Assembly: GCA_015680685.1 (NCBI GenBank) | Contig: MNCI01022131.1 | Span: 65,371 to 129,370, forward strand | DNA length: 64,000 nucleotides | Source: Gnetum montanum | Lineage: Eukaryota; Streptophyta; Gnetopsida; Gnetales; Gnetaceae | Direction of reading: 5' to 3' | Shown here: positions 11,121 through 22,186 of the stretch, in pieces | How the letters are laid out: the number at the start of each line of letters is the position of its first letter | Numbering within the stretch: the stretch's first letter is position 1 | Program-made: the position numbers and the translations under genes | Notes under the pieces: generated by a model | What the model was told of the DNA's origin: nothing | The model's input: only the letters and a program-made list of their open reading frames with translations | The model's database searches: none

Positions 11121-12200
11121 TGGGGTTTTCCCATGTATTGTGGTGCTTGTATTGATGGTTGAGGAGGAAGTTTTAAGGCTTAAGGTTGTACCATTATTGT
11201 TGGCATACAGAGAAGAGGTTGTATGACCATCGTCGTAGGTGAGCTAACCAAAGAAAAAGATTTTTGAGTTGGAACTTGTGGTATGAAGGGAATGAAAGGA
11301 GTATGAGAGGTTTGTGTTGTTTGTGGTCCTAATGAGGACCCCACTAGTATGATAAATGGAGATGATGAGGTAGAAAACACCATGGCTAGGTAAATAGAGT
11401 GAGGTTATATGGCAAAGGACATCGATGAGAATAAGGAGGTGGATTGGGACACAAGTTGTGTCTAGTGTGTGGTAATGATGGGTGTGGACCCAAATATAGT
11501 AGGATGGATAGGAGAAGAGTTGGGCCAAGGAACTTATTCCATTGATGAGATGAGAGACATAGAGTTGGATGCAGTTTTTTGGAGAGCCAAAGATTGAAAA
11601 AGACTTCCAATAAAGGTGTTTGGCTCTTATTCAATGTTAAACTCATATTCCTCTTCCTGACAATCCTTTGAGCTAATTACTTTACTTAACTCATCAACCT
11701 CTATGCATTGTATGATTGTTTATGCATAAAATTCAATGAGGGGGATTTGGTCATAAAGAAATGGGATGCATTATTTTCCATCCTAGTATATGATTTTGAA
11801 TTGGTACTTAGAGTTAGATTCAAATTTTGGTATCAAGACATCGACTTGTATTCTAGCACAAAGAAAGTTGTAGAACTCCTCATTAACAACCACAAAATCT
11901 AGGTTTTTTCCTTTTTGCCTAAGAGATTATCTTTGTTTATGACCACAACATCTTTCACATCATAAACCTGAACTACATCTTGGCTAGATGTCATATTTGT
12001 TAGGTTAAGGGGCAAGAAGGTTGTTAGGCTAAAAGACATTATCAAAAGATGTTGTTTTGACCTCTTATTATTTTTACTAAAACTTTCATCAAGTTGGGTT
12101 TTCCAATGGTGCAATTGGCTATAAATGAAAAAAACTATTAACACTGCTATGGTAGTGTAAATGGTGACAAGGAATATACCCTACACTTGAGAAAAATGAA
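11121..12200 (-). mobile_element. Ty3 gag N-terminal/leader region
   Basis: The minus strand 11180-11646 holds Ser/Pro/Thr/His-rich open stretches with no domain, as expected for the N-terminal proline-rich part of Gag or an untranslated leader. 11650-12200 shows no supported gene on either strand. Confidence 0.35.
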
Positions 12201-12412
12201 AAATATATGTAGTAATTTTATGTTGAAAAGTCCAACTATGTTGGCCTTGCTAATAAGAGCTATGCTAGAGGGGGAGTAAGGGGATAACATGCCAATAATT
12301 ATTTTACCCAGTTGCACTATGTTGGGATTCCCCCCTCTTGGCCAAAATAATATTCTTTTTGGAAAAAAAGTGGGTTTTTCTAAAAAATTTCATAGTAGGA
12401 AGGTTTGGATGG

Positions 12413-12715
12413 TCTAGGGGTATAACGCCCATGCTAGGGGTATAACACCCATGTTGGGGGTATGACACCCATGCTAGGGGGTATGACACCCATGTTGGGG
12501 GGGGATGCTAGACATCCACATTGTAGGGGTATGACACACCCACACCAAGGGGTGTAACACCCATGCTAGCTTTAGAAAATCTAGAAACTACTATGAATTT
12601 TCTACCAAAACCCAAACACCCATGCTAGGGGTATGACACATACATTAGCTTTAGAAAATCTAGTAACTACTATGAATTTTTTGCCAGAACACAAACATCC
12701 ACGCTGGGATTTGGT
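12413..12715. repeat. 20-bp minisatellite and a 78-bp duplication
   Basis: From 12413 to about 12500, units of about 20 bp (GCTAGGGGTATGACACCCAT) repeat four to five times, then more loosely to 12570. Overlapping this, a block starting with tagctttagaaaatctag at 12567 recurs at 12645 (period 78). It lies between the primer-binding-like site at 12867 and gag, so in the element's leader. Confidence 0.8.
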
Positions 12716-12866
12716 GGTAGGGGAATGGATGACAATGTTGGGTTTTTTTATAGAAAAAGGTTTTGCAAAAGTTCAAAGATGTTTTGTGTAATTTTAAAGG
12801 TTTTTGATTATTGTAGATAATGCTGTCAAATAGGCAATAGGTTTGAACATAGAATTTTGGTGAATA

Positions 12867-12883
12867 CCCTCCTTCTAGTGCCA
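12867..12883 (-). promoter_or_regulatory. Primer-binding-site-like sequence
   Basis: On the minus strand the 17 bases TGGCACTAGAAGGAGGG begin six bases after a CACAACA end. A TGGC(G)CTAGAAGGAGGG motif next to the LTR end is common in plant Tat-type Ty3 elements. The priming tRNA was not determined. It sits correctly upstream of gag for a minus-strand element. Confidence 0.5.
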
Positions 12884-12889
12884 GAAAAA

Positions 12890-14170
12890 TGTTGTGATTG
12901 GAAAATTTGGTTGCTAGAAAATTGAAGATCCTAGTGTAGTAGCTTTGACCCTAGATCCCAAAGGCCTCCATGAAAAATAAGATTCAAGGTTCCTTGGATG
13001 GTCTATCAAATCACCTAAGGACTTAAGGAGGATCAACTAAGGTTACAAAAAATAAAAATGTGAATACAAATCTAAAGAGTAAATGCACTAAAATAAAACA
13101 AATAAATCTAACTTGCACAAAAACAAAACTATAAACTTTATTATAACATAAATATAGAGGGTTCAAAGAATGTGTACAAGATGTGCCTTGGGAAAGCAGG
13201 GGGATTTACTTTGATGGGGGTTCAAAGTCCATTGAAATCAATGGCTTTGAAAGCCACAATTAGCTCCATGATTCAAAGTTTCCTCAATGTCCAATGCTAT
13301 TGAACCTTTCTGCTCTTTACCCTAGATCTACAATGTTGATGATGTAGGCAGTGAGATGTGTGGGAATTTCTAGATTACAAAAGTGAGCCATGCTAGGAGT
13401 CTTGATGTCCAGACACTTAGCATTGATGCTAAAATCCACACAATCTCAAAAGGGGGTAAAGGGGCTCATAATGGCTATAGGGATTCCACACTGAGGTAAT
13501 TCAAAAATCTTCATATTTGTAGGTTTGTAAGAGCTCTCTAATGCAAAATATAACTAAAAATAAAAAACTGTGAAACCTTTCTATAGTGTTGGGGCTTGGG
13601 CTTCATGGTTTTTGGCCATAAATTTGGCTACAAATTCTACATGATTGTTGATAAAATTTTGACTATGTGCAAGTTTTTGTAGGTATACAAATCCAACTAG
13701 GTTAGTATGTATGGTAAGCTTTGATAACCCCATGACATCAAAACCATTCCATTTACTAAAACTAGTAAATGGGAATTTCACCCATGCTAGTTTCTTTCAC
13801 CCACACTAGGCCTTCCAACAACCATGCTGAAGTGTAGGGTCAATGTTGGAGTTGGGGTAGTGCTAAAATTCTAGGCCATGCTGAAGCAACGCTAGGGGGG
13901 GGGGGAAGGGGCAATGTTGGAGGGTAAGAGTTATATTCCTTCTCCCACCTTCCCCAAGCCTAAATATAGTCAAAATATGACTTTTTTTTACTTGGGGTTT
14001 GAGGCTTTGACCACTTATGAGGAAATTTTCCAGCCCCAAAAGCTAAAGTATGTGAAATTGCATCTCTTGGATTACAATCTTCACATTTTACAATGAAGTT
14101 TGAACCTTGGGTTTTATGGGATGAGGGTTACAATGCAAAGAAGGTTGCAACATGCATTTTTGCTAGTGTT

Positions 14171-14200
<30 letters not shown>
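12890..14200 (-). repeat. Probable 5' LTR of the minus-strand Ty3 element
   Basis: Sequence to the right of the primer-binding-like site should be the 5' LTR, ending (minus strand) in CACAACA at 12890-12896. No matching TGTTGTG start was located, so the right border is a guess. It contains more cacccatgctag-type fragments (13780-13890) and no gene. Some open stretches (13581-13781) look spurious. Confidence 0.35.
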
Positions 14201-14204
<4 letters not shown>

Positions 14205-14220
14205 ATGACATATATATGTA
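14170..14220. repeat. (TC)n(TA)n microsatellite
   Basis: A run of TC dinucleotides passes into TA dinucleotides (tctctctc then tatatata), followed by a short acatatatatgta palindrome. It is a simple repeat with no function evident. Confidence 0.9.
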
Positions 14221-14898
14221 ATGATAGACTAAAATTAGTTAGTGGATCTCCATGTAGAGGTGGTCAACCCTTGAACTTTACACAATCATAATGATATCAT
14301 AATCGTTTTAAAAAATACCTTACCCATAATCTCCAAACCCCTTTTACAAGGAATTGTGGGCTAATGCTATAAAATACTTAGTCTCATTTATCTTAGATAT
14401 CACAAATAGGTCATGTTCTTGTACCTAAACTTAAAAAAAAAAATGGTTTCATGAAGAAAATGTTCTTGAGTTCTTGTAGGGTTCTTATTCATGAAGATTA
14501 ATTATCTCAATATTTAGCAAATAGTATAACCATAAGCAATTGATGATGGACCATGTATTGAATGGTAAGCAGTAGTACTAATTAAATTCAAATCTTATTA
14601 AATGTATTTGTTAGGTAATCTATAATATTAGTTAAGAATTTTAGATCCAAAAATCAAATCCAAACCTTGTTACATGGATATGCATATGCATTGGAATCAA
14701 CATACTCCTTGGATTAATTGATTTCATTATTTTTTGCTAACAATTTTGTAAAAAATAAAAACCAATTTTATCTAAATCAAAATAATATTTTTGTTAGTTA
14801 ATTTCAATTTTATTTAAAATTTAAATCAATTTCACTTATTCTTTAAATTAATTCAAAACTGTAATAAAATTGATTTAATTAATTTATGGGCTGCCCAT
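14221..14898. other. AT-rich sequence without a recognised feature
   Basis: No gene, repeat or transposon end was recognised. AT content rises towards 14700-14885. It is the left flank of the pararetroviral insertion, whose left edge is at about 14896-14900. Confidence 0.5.
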
Positions 14899-14995
14899 AG
14901 CGTTTGTCTTAGCGTATGGTGGAATCTAAATGGATTGTCAAACTGTAATAGGAGTGATTGATTAGATCTCCTAGGATAAGAAGGCCACATCAAAT
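14899..14995. repeat. EVE1 terminal redundancy, left copy
   Basis: It matches 22089-22185 with only a few mismatches (for example ttg/ggg near 14934 and t/c at 14955). Unlike the right copy, it continues inward into viral sequence with an ATG at 15086 on the minus strand. This left copy therefore carries the start of the first viral reading frame, and the right copy carries its continuation. Confidence 0.93.
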
Positions 14996-15470
14996 CCATG
15001 ATGTAACTATGCAAGCTCGACGTCAACAATACGCTCTTTCTCAGCGTTCTCCGGATGGAGCTACCAGCATTCGGACTCACTCCCAACTTATCGCTAGCAA
15101 ACTGTCACCAATGGACTTTCTTACAATTAGGCTACCAGCCTAGGTACACCTAACCAAGAGACAAACTTGCGGACACAGCGGGAATCACAGAAGACACTGC
15201 ACAGACAAGTATTAAAGATTGCAGAAGTATTCGATTAGTAGGAAGAGTAATGCAAATATTTGACAAAATATTACAATTGCTACACTGATAATGCACAGAA
15301 GAACTCGACAATCATCACAATCCATTTTCTAGCACGAAATACTTAAGATGATAATAAACAAGCAGAATGAGATATAGAACTAATATCAGAAACAGGATAT
15401 CTTCGACTGAGAACATACAGNGATGGGCAAGAAGCCGAAGCAAGTATTTCCCCAAGCTCTCCTAAGTNCC
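14996..15470 (-). promoter_or_regulatory. EVE1 leader region and polyprotein start
   Basis: This lies between the TATA box (15494-15501) and the left terminal repeat. On the minus strand an ATG at 15086 opens a frame that, moved by the 7190-bp genome length, is the polyprotein frame of the right end. The roughly 380 bases between the expected RNA start and this ATG would be a leader. The usual initiator-tRNA-Met primer-binding site (TGGTATCAGAGC) was looked for and not found. Single Ns stand at 15421 and 15468. Confidence 0.55.
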
Positions 15471-15493
15471 TTTAAAAAGAGAGGCAAGCCTCT

Positions 15494-15638
15494 TATTTAT
15501 AGTATTTTGGGAGAGTTCGGGGTCACTAGCGAATAAACTCTCTAACCGACTTGGTTCATCCTTATCGAGATGATGACTTGACATTCTTATCTACAAGCTG
15601 ACGCTGCATCCTTATCTTCTAGCTGACGTTAGGTGACG
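15494..15638 (-). promoter_or_regulatory. EVE1 pararetroviral promoter: TATA box and as-1-like motif
   Basis: On the minus strand TATAAATA (15494-15501) is followed by a short inverted repeat (gaggc/gcctc), at the place expected for the pregenomic RNA promoter just after the coding region. Upstream, TGACGTTAGGTGACG at 15624-15638 holds two TGACG boxes, like the as-1 element of caulimovirus 35S promoters, with a third TGACG at 15599. The as-1-like motif overlaps the final TAA of the polyprotein (15629-15631). Promoter activity is inferred. Confidence 0.7.
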
Positions 15639-16189
15639 GCTTTGAGGATGGCTTTGTGGACTCCACAAAGTTTGCCACGTGTCTTCTGGCAATTTTGACA
15701 ATCTTTGATTAGCTTTGAAAGTTCTGAAAGGATGTTGGCGGGAGATTTTGAAGATTCGGCTGCTTCAATCTGCTTCGGAACAAGCTGCTCATTTTCATAC
15801 CAAGTTGTGGTATCAAAGAAATTAATCCTTTGAAAACTTAGACAAAGTTTCTGTTCCCATCCATTTGATTCACAGATATGATTGAAATAACATCTAACAT
15901 GATCATTAGCAAACAGAGGTCTTCGAATCAATAGCAAATTATCTAGAACTTCTAGTTGTTGTAGATGTTTTAATATCTTTGGTTCCAAGCGACTCCATCT
16001 GAGATTATTGATCAGACAATCAATCCTTCCTGCCATATTGATAAAAAGATCAATTATTGGATATTTCTTTGTGATGCTGAGACTTGAATCTTGTGGAAAT
16101 AATTCTGTGATCTGCCTAACCCATTTTACTCTTTCTTCTAAAGTTGAAACTGGCCATGCTAACCAATCTTCATTATCCTGAAGTGGATT
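15629..16189 (-). pseudogene. EVE1 polyprotein C-terminal extension
   Basis: In the same frame as RNase H upstream, beginning after the TAG at 16190-16192 and ending at the natural-looking TAA at 15629-15631. About 186 residues, Leu/Lys/Glu-rich, with several aromatic residues and a Cys-rich tail (CQNCQKTRGKLCGVH). The last part CxxC...C..H could bind metal, but I recognise no family. The EVE2 relic has its own, different-looking C-terminal region after RNase H. Function unknown. Confidence 0.6.
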
Positions 16190-16708
16190 CTAAGTTGAAC
16201 TGCTTCCTTCGGGCGGTGTAATAGTCATCATTTTAATTTGTGGTTTGAGTTCTCTTGTTAAGGCATCTGGCAAAAAATTGACTGGGCCGGGAATTCTTTC
16301 CACTAAAAACTGATATTGAGCGAGCAAAAATTGCCACCAAGCAAATCGCTGTAACTTTGGCGAAGGTTGAATCTTTCGCTTTAGCAAACTAGACAAATTA
16401 GCTGAATCTGTTCTTAGAATAAAAGGTCCTTCAATTAGGTAGATATGAAACTTTTACAATCCTCTAATTGCTGCTAATATTTCCTTTTCTGCTGGCCAAT
16501 AATTCAATTCATGCTTATGAAAACTTCCTGATGCATAAGAACAAATTTCTTCGTCATTCTTTTCTCCTTTTCTGAGCAAAACTGCTTCCCAAGCATCATA
16601 ACTTGCATCTGTGTTTAACACAAATGGTCCTGAGATAATTGGATTGAGCGAAGGAAGCTCCTGACATTCTTTCTTTAGCTGGATAACTTGTTCTGTAGCT
16701 TTTCTGGT
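16190..16708 (-). pseudogene. EVE1 RNase H domain, two stops
   Basis: In frame with reverse transcriptase but separated from it by the TGA at 16709-16711, and itself broken by the TAA at 16454-16456. Visible RNase H motifs: LNTDASYDAWEAV (first catalytic Asp), then ELNYWPAEKEILAAIRGL (catalytic Glu and the following helix), ILRTDSANL, and FLPDALTREL near the end. This is the order in Caulimoviridae. It would degrade the RNA strand during viral reverse transcription. Confidence 0.88.
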
Positions 16709-19210
16709 TCATACAAATGGCATTTGGTTCTTACACCATCTAATTTCTGTTGTTTTATCACTAAACTTCTGAATATGCTTAGAGACATAATTTACACATC
16801 CTAGAAATCTTAAACACTGCTCCTTACTTGCTAGTCTATTTGGAAACTGAACTATTTTTTGTAGAACATGGGGCTGCATGTAGATTTTTTCATGCTTCAA
16901 CTGAACTCCTAAAAATTCAATTTCTTTCTTTCCAACTTGAAACTTGTTTGGATCCTTTGACAATCCTATTCCATGAGTCTTGCAAATCTGGACAAAGTGC
17001 TGGAGGTGGTTGACATGCTCTTTGATTGAATTTGAGAAGATTAGAAAATCATCTATGTAATTAGCTATGAACTCATGATACTTGCCAAAAACTGAATCCA
17101 TTCGATGCTGGAATTGTGAAGGTGCATTCTTGAGACCAAACGACATGACTGTCCATTCATATAAACCTTGAGGGGTAGAGAAAGTTGTTTTGTGCCGATC
17201 TTCTGCTAAAATCTTGATTTGATGATAACCAGATTTACAATCAAATTTGCTGAAGATAGCTTTTGTTGCAACTTTCTGAATGAGACCTTCTTTGTTCGGT
17301 AGTGGCCATTTGATGTCAATGGTAATGTCATTTAATGGAATATAATTTATCACCATTCTAGCTTTTCCTCGCTTGATTTCTGCATGATTTCTTACTATAA
17401 AACTAGCACAAGAGTAATTTGACTGTGAAGGAACAATCAAACCTTTTCTTAGAAATTCTTCAATCTGTTGACCAATCTCGTCGGTATCTGTTGGATTCAA
17501 TAAAATTTGCTTGCTTTGAACTGGAATATTGTGTACTGTAGGTATGTAAGCAACTGGACTATCTTTGTCCCAAAACTCAAGTGGATGTTCACAGCAACAT
17601 TCTTGCAAAGCATAGAAACTAGGGACTAATTCCTTTTCTTCAGTGTTGAGATTGATTTGTGCTTTCTTCATTTGTTGGCAATGTCGATATTTGACTCTAG
17701 CCACTTCTTCCATTTCAGCTTGTGTGATGATTTGAGATAGAGTTGGATTTTGGTGAAGCTTCTTGATTTGCTGATGCTTATTTTTGTGTAAAGTAGTTGG
17801 AATTTTGCTAACTATAATCTTTGGTCTTGGATCTTGAACAGGAGATGAGCAAACAATCATTTCTTGGCCAACTGTATAGGGTCCTAGACTATCCATGAAG
17901 TGTGCTCCTAATCCGATGTCAAATCCACTATCTGATACTTGAACAAAGTTTGTAGTACCAACATATTCATCATTTAATGAGATCGGAATATCAAATGCAA
18001 AATAAGAAAGACTTCTTATACCATTCATTGTTTCCAATGTGACTGGTTTCAGATTTTCTTCCCATCTTTCTAGCACATCTTTGTGACAAAAGTTGAGGGT
18101 TGCTCCTGTATCAATGAAAGCTTGATACTTTTTCCACTTTGTTTTTCCATCTACTGCAATCTTGATTGGAATAAGCAAAACATTCTGAATTGATAACAAA
18201 TGCTTTATCTGATGCTGTAACTGAGGAGTTACTTTCTTCTTAATCCTAGCTGCTTTTACTTCTTTCTTAACTGGAAACTTCTTCTCATATGGAGTAATAA
18301 GAAAATTTGGTACCTTTTGTACAATCTTTTGAGGCGGATCTTCTTCTGATGATGAATCTTCTTGAGTACCGGCATATAACAAAGTTTCCTTGCAACCTAA
18401 GGTTGATGAGACACTTGGATCATTATTAGCTTCAATCGATTCCCATTTGTTACTATGATCTGAGACATCTGAAATCTTCGCTTCTTCTTCTAACCATTTT
18501 TCCATATCTTCCCAAGATTCTTCTAAGACTGGATCAAGGTGTGAACTAATCTGAAGATTTGAAAACCATTCTTCATCTGAAATATCAAAATCTGTCATTC
18601 CTTGCATCATATTGCTTCTAACAATCATTTCTTCTTCTTGAGCATCATCTTCTTCATGAGAACTTTGAGATAAGCTTTCTGACTTTTCTGAATCTGAATC
18701 TGAAGATAATAATTCAATTGTAAAACATTGTTCTTCGCATGCTTCTGGGTTTTCAATGGGTTCTAGATCAGGATTATTCTCAAAAAAAGCTTTTATCTTT
18801 CCATGATCTTTAGGCTTCTTTTCTGGACATTCATAGGCATAATGTCCTTGACGTTTGCAGGTGTAGCAGGTAACAGATTTCCTTTTAAATGGTCCTCTTC
18901 TCTTTTTAGCAAAAAATCGTTTCCGACTAGGGAAACTTGGACGTTGTTTAGTCCATCTTTTCTTGGAATATCTTGGAAAACCTTTTCTCTTTTGAAATGG
19001 CCGTTTTGATCTTTTCTTTGGATGTCGTGCCAGAGGTCCAAACGAATCAACTCCATCTAAATTCTGACAAACCTCAACACTTGGTAAAAGCTTCTGTAAA
19101 CTTACATTATAGCAAGCAAACTGCAATTCTTGTCTAACCATGTGCACTATATCAGTGAAATATGTTAATCCCAGATCTACATATTTTTCCAATGCTTTAT
19201 ACAAAACCAT
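16709..19210 (-). pseudogene. EVE1 capsid end, zinc knuckle, protease and reverse transcriptase
   Basis: The longest open stretch (833 codons from an internal Met) of the viral polyprotein. Residues about 60-110 are very Lys/Arg-rich; about 113-126 form a CCHC knuckle (CYTCKRQGHYAYEC); 130-300 are acidic and Ser-rich; the aspartic protease has FIDTGATLNF near 362-371; reverse transcriptase covers about 540-810 with WTVMSFGLKNAPSQFQ and the catalytic YIDD box near 717-720 (17048-17059). These catalytic residues are intact. Capsid followed by protease and reverse transcriptase is the Caulimoviridae order. It ends in a TGA at 16709-16711; the frame resumes into RNase H. Confidence 0.93.
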
Positions 19211-19372
19211 TTATCCTAATTTTGCTGGCAAACTTCCTAAATATAAATAATTAATCATTTGATCTCTATGCAAGGCTAATCTATATACTTCATTTGCATA
19301 TTCTGCACTGAACTACTCAAAATATCTTAAATCATGCAATTTTCTCTGACTTAGAAGTAGTTTATCCTTAAA
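19211..19372 (-). pseudogene. EVE1 capsid segment between stop codons
   Basis: Fifty-four codons in the same frame as both neighbours, bounded by TGA at 19373-19375 and TAA at 19211-19213, with a TAG at 19313-19315 inside. It reads as capsid-like sequence (VYRLALHRDQMINYLYLGSL). Because the frame is unbroken on both sides, the neighbouring reading frames are pieces of one polyprotein rather than separate genes. Confidence 0.85.
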
Positions 19373-21466
19373 TCATAATTTTGATGATAAATCAACTGTA
19401 AATTCAGTAACCAAGGCCACAAAAACTCCATGCAAACCTGTTTGCATTATTTTCTCTTGTTGTTCTGTTGTTGCACTTTCCCACCAATGACGAATTTTAC
19501 CAGCGGCTCTGGTAAAAGCTCCAATAATGGTTGTTCTTTCATCGATTCCCAAAATGTGCATTGCTACTCTTAACTGATCCATCCATAATCTTAATGCATG
19601 CAAAACTTCTTTAGGAGGTAGGTAATCAATATCAATTACCGGAATTGATGAATTAGGCCATTGTTGAAAGGCTGAGAAAGCAGGAGGTGGATTCACAATA
19701 GGTCTTTGCCAAGGTCTGGTAGGCTGTCTTCGCGTCATCATAATTCTTTGTTGACAATCATCTTCCTTAGTTTTGTTTTCTTCAGAATTTACTTCTTTGG
19801 TCTTGATTTCTCCTTCTTCAGCAGGGGCACTAGGTGCAGGCTTCTTTCCTTTCTTTTCTGTAAGTAATCTTTTGATTTTCTCAAGGAAGGCTTTATCCCT
19901 AACATCAATCTTGAATGTTGCCTTTTGATCCGATGGTGGTGCTGGAGAGACTTCTTTTGTTGGAAGCTTCAATTGATTTTCAAGAGTGAAAATCTCATGA
20001 AACTTGATTGTCTCGCTCACTTGATGACGGGCAGTTGTTAATTTTGCCACCATAGCTTCTTGACATTCTTTTTGGATTGTATCATAGGTGTCCAGGTGAT
20101 CTCGCATTTCTTTGCTAAGCTCGTTCACTTGATCTCCGACTTTATCTATTTTTTCTTCGACTGCATCTATCTGATTTTCCACATGCTGGATGTGCTGAGC
20201 TACATAAGATGTCCAATGAGTTAGATAATTAAGTTGCCGGACGTCTGTTTGTTGATCTGTAGTACTGTTGACTGAGTGTTCTAACAGATAACTGCAATCA
20301 GCTCTTGTCAAAGGGGGATCTTGTCGAGAGGCCGTAGTTGAATAAGCGGCTAACGGAGGCCATCTTCCACCACTGAGTAATCTTTTATCACCAACTTGCT
20401 TGTATGACTGTTGCTGAAACATATTAATGTAAAACATGTTAATTCTAGGACGTAACATAAACATAGTTCCTCTTGTATCAAAATTGGGAGAACTAGATCC
20501 TTCATCAGACTTTGTCCTTTTACGCGAAGAGCGTTGTTCAGATAATTTTCTAGGCGGTAGGACAGAAGGAATGGCTTCTAAGGAAATTACTGCCGATCTA
20601 CCAAATTGTTGAACAGGATACTGAGACCATCTAAGCTTTGGCTTTTCATATGTTCTAAATTCTTGGTCTTGAAGTAGATGTTGGATTTTTGGAAATGAAT
20701 TAACATAACCAGGTGCTCTAATACTTCTTCCGCATTGCAACAAATTCTGACTCCCCTTTGGGAATTGAACACCATATCTTAACTTATGATTCATCAAGAT
20801 GGTATTAGATAACTGAAATATTCCTCTTGCTGCAACTGCTGCATAGACTGAGCCAGGTAACAATTCAACACCATGAACTTCAACACATAATAGCAAAGCA
20901 TTAGTCACATATTCATCCATTAGAGATAATTGAAAGTTTGGCTGGATAGCACAAACTGCATATTGGTCTAAAACTCCTTGAAATTGGCAAATCTTTGCCT
21001 TTTCCCAAGCAACTTCTGGATCTGTTGAAATACCATCGCCGATCACACGACTATCTAATAAAGTAACAACATATTCTGCGCCGATATCATAGTTAAATTT
21101 GGGACTAACTAAGATATCTAACTGGCCAATATGAATATAATTATGATTCTGCCCTTTCCACTTTTCTACTTCTTCATCAGTAAACAAAGGTAGGAAAACA
21201 GGACGAATACCTTTGCCTTTGATATCCAGGATAGCTTCTGTCTGCTTAATAGAGGTTGACATTCTTGCAGAGAACGTGTTAGCAAACTTATATATTGCTT
21301 CTTTAGGAACATCTGGAAATTTGACAGGCTTATGCTCACCAGTGATTGTAGATTTTTTCTTTTTCATGGCGTCTGCAAATGGCAGAATATTCTTTTGGGC
21401 TTCGGAGAGTTCCTCGTCGTTTTCAGGACCAGCTTCTTCAATGTCCGTAGTTGTAGATTTAAGCAT
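19373..21466 (-). pseudogene. EVE1 movement protein, coiled coil and capsid start
   Basis: 697 codons open from the Met at 21466. Residues about 80-270 are a 30K-superfamily movement protein: WKGQNHNYIHIGQLDI, SPKFNYDIGAEY, then the D..V..G region and an AAVAARGIFQLSN stretch. Such proteins move virus between plant cells through plasmodesmata. Residues about 415-500 form heptad-rich coiled coil, followed by a Lys/Glu-rich linker and, from about 600, the Pro-rich start of the capsid region (DYLPPKEVLHALRLWMDQLR). It ends in a TGA at 19373-19375; the frame continues beyond. EVE2 has a homologous movement-protein piece at 36534. Confidence 0.9.
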
Positions 21467-21472
21467 AAAGAT

Positions 21473-22186
21473 TCATGGACGAATTTCTACATTATCATCA
21501 TCTATAACATCTTCATCAATATAGTCATTCAAATAATCAACATAACCTTCATATTGCTCATTATCAACATCATTTACAAAATTATCATCATAGCCTTCAG
21601 CTAGATCCATCAGATCTTGATTATCTATAATTTGCTGTTGCTGAATCATCATCATGATTTGTTCATGAAATCTTTGATTCTGCTCTTGCTGAATTAGAGA
21701 TTTTGTGTATTCATTATACACAGGACAACTTACATCAGTTAAGATGCGACTGCCTGTAGCCATAGCATGGTCGAGTAGAATCTGATCCTCTCGGCTAAAA
21801 GGTTCTTGATTCGGATTGACCGCATCAGAGAGAACTGGAACTGTGGTTATTCCAACTGGATAATCTGGCGGATACAAATGGCAACCGAACTTGTCAAATG
21901 CTTCAACTTGTGTTGGAGGGACTTCTACTGGAGGCATCTCGTCATCAGAATAATTAGTAATTTCAAATATAACTTGGACTGGAGGTACTTGAACTGGACA
22001 TGACATTAAGGGTTCATTTGGTTCAGGGCAAATGGTAAGAACAGTATTACAACGAACGGCGGCTCCTCGAGCCCTAGCTAGCATTCGCAGCGTTTGTCTT
22101 AGCGTATGGTGGAATCTAAATGGGGTGTCAAACTGTAATAGGAGCGATTGATTAGATCTCCTAGGATAAGAAGGCCACATCAAATN
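21473..22186 (-). pseudogene. EVE1 polyprotein N-terminal region
   Basis: Open in the same frame as the movement protein and separated from it only by a TGA (21473-21475) plus two codons. The first 30 residues lie in the terminal repeat and are basic (YPRRSNQSLLLQ, RFHHTLRQTLR). Then come a Pro/Val-rich part (PPVQV, PPVEVPPTQVEAF), a Gln-rich part (QQQQIIDNQ) and a strongly acidic tail (DYIDEDVIDDDN). No domain was recognised. The true start appears to be the ATG present only in the left-end copy (15086). The open stretch extends to 22204 beyond the virus, through an N, into unrelated sequence. Confidence 0.7.
22089..22185. repeat. EVE1 terminal redundancy, right copy
   Basis: Counterpart of 14899-14995, offset by 7190 bp. 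It ends at caaat next to an ambiguous base (N at 22186), beyond which the two copies no longer match. The N exactly at the border leaves open whether this edge is a true junction or an assembly join. Confidence 0.9.

Larger units (their letters stand above)
14899..22186 (-). mobile_element. Endogenous pararetrovirus EVE1 (Caulimoviridae, petuvirus-like)
   Basis: A minus-strand insertion slightly longer than one viral genome. About 97 bp at the left end (14899-14995) recur at the right end (22089-22185) exactly 7190 bp away, the mark of a linearised circular genome with terminal redundancy. Gene order in the minus direction is: acidic N-terminal region, movement protein, coiled coil, capsid with zinc knuckle, aspartic protease, reverse transcriptase, RNase H, C-terminal extension, then promoter. 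All coding parts share one frame. A single large polyprotein and a genome of about 7.2 kb resemble the genus Petuvirus, but genus needs a tree. Seven premature stops are present and no frameshift was found. A plant virus relic, not functional as it stands. Confidence 0.9.

Noticed and set aside
14899-22186. Ty3/gypsy retrotransposon as the identity of EVE1
   Set aside because: It has a movement protein of the 30K type, no integrase, no LTRs, and a circular-genome type terminal redundancy.
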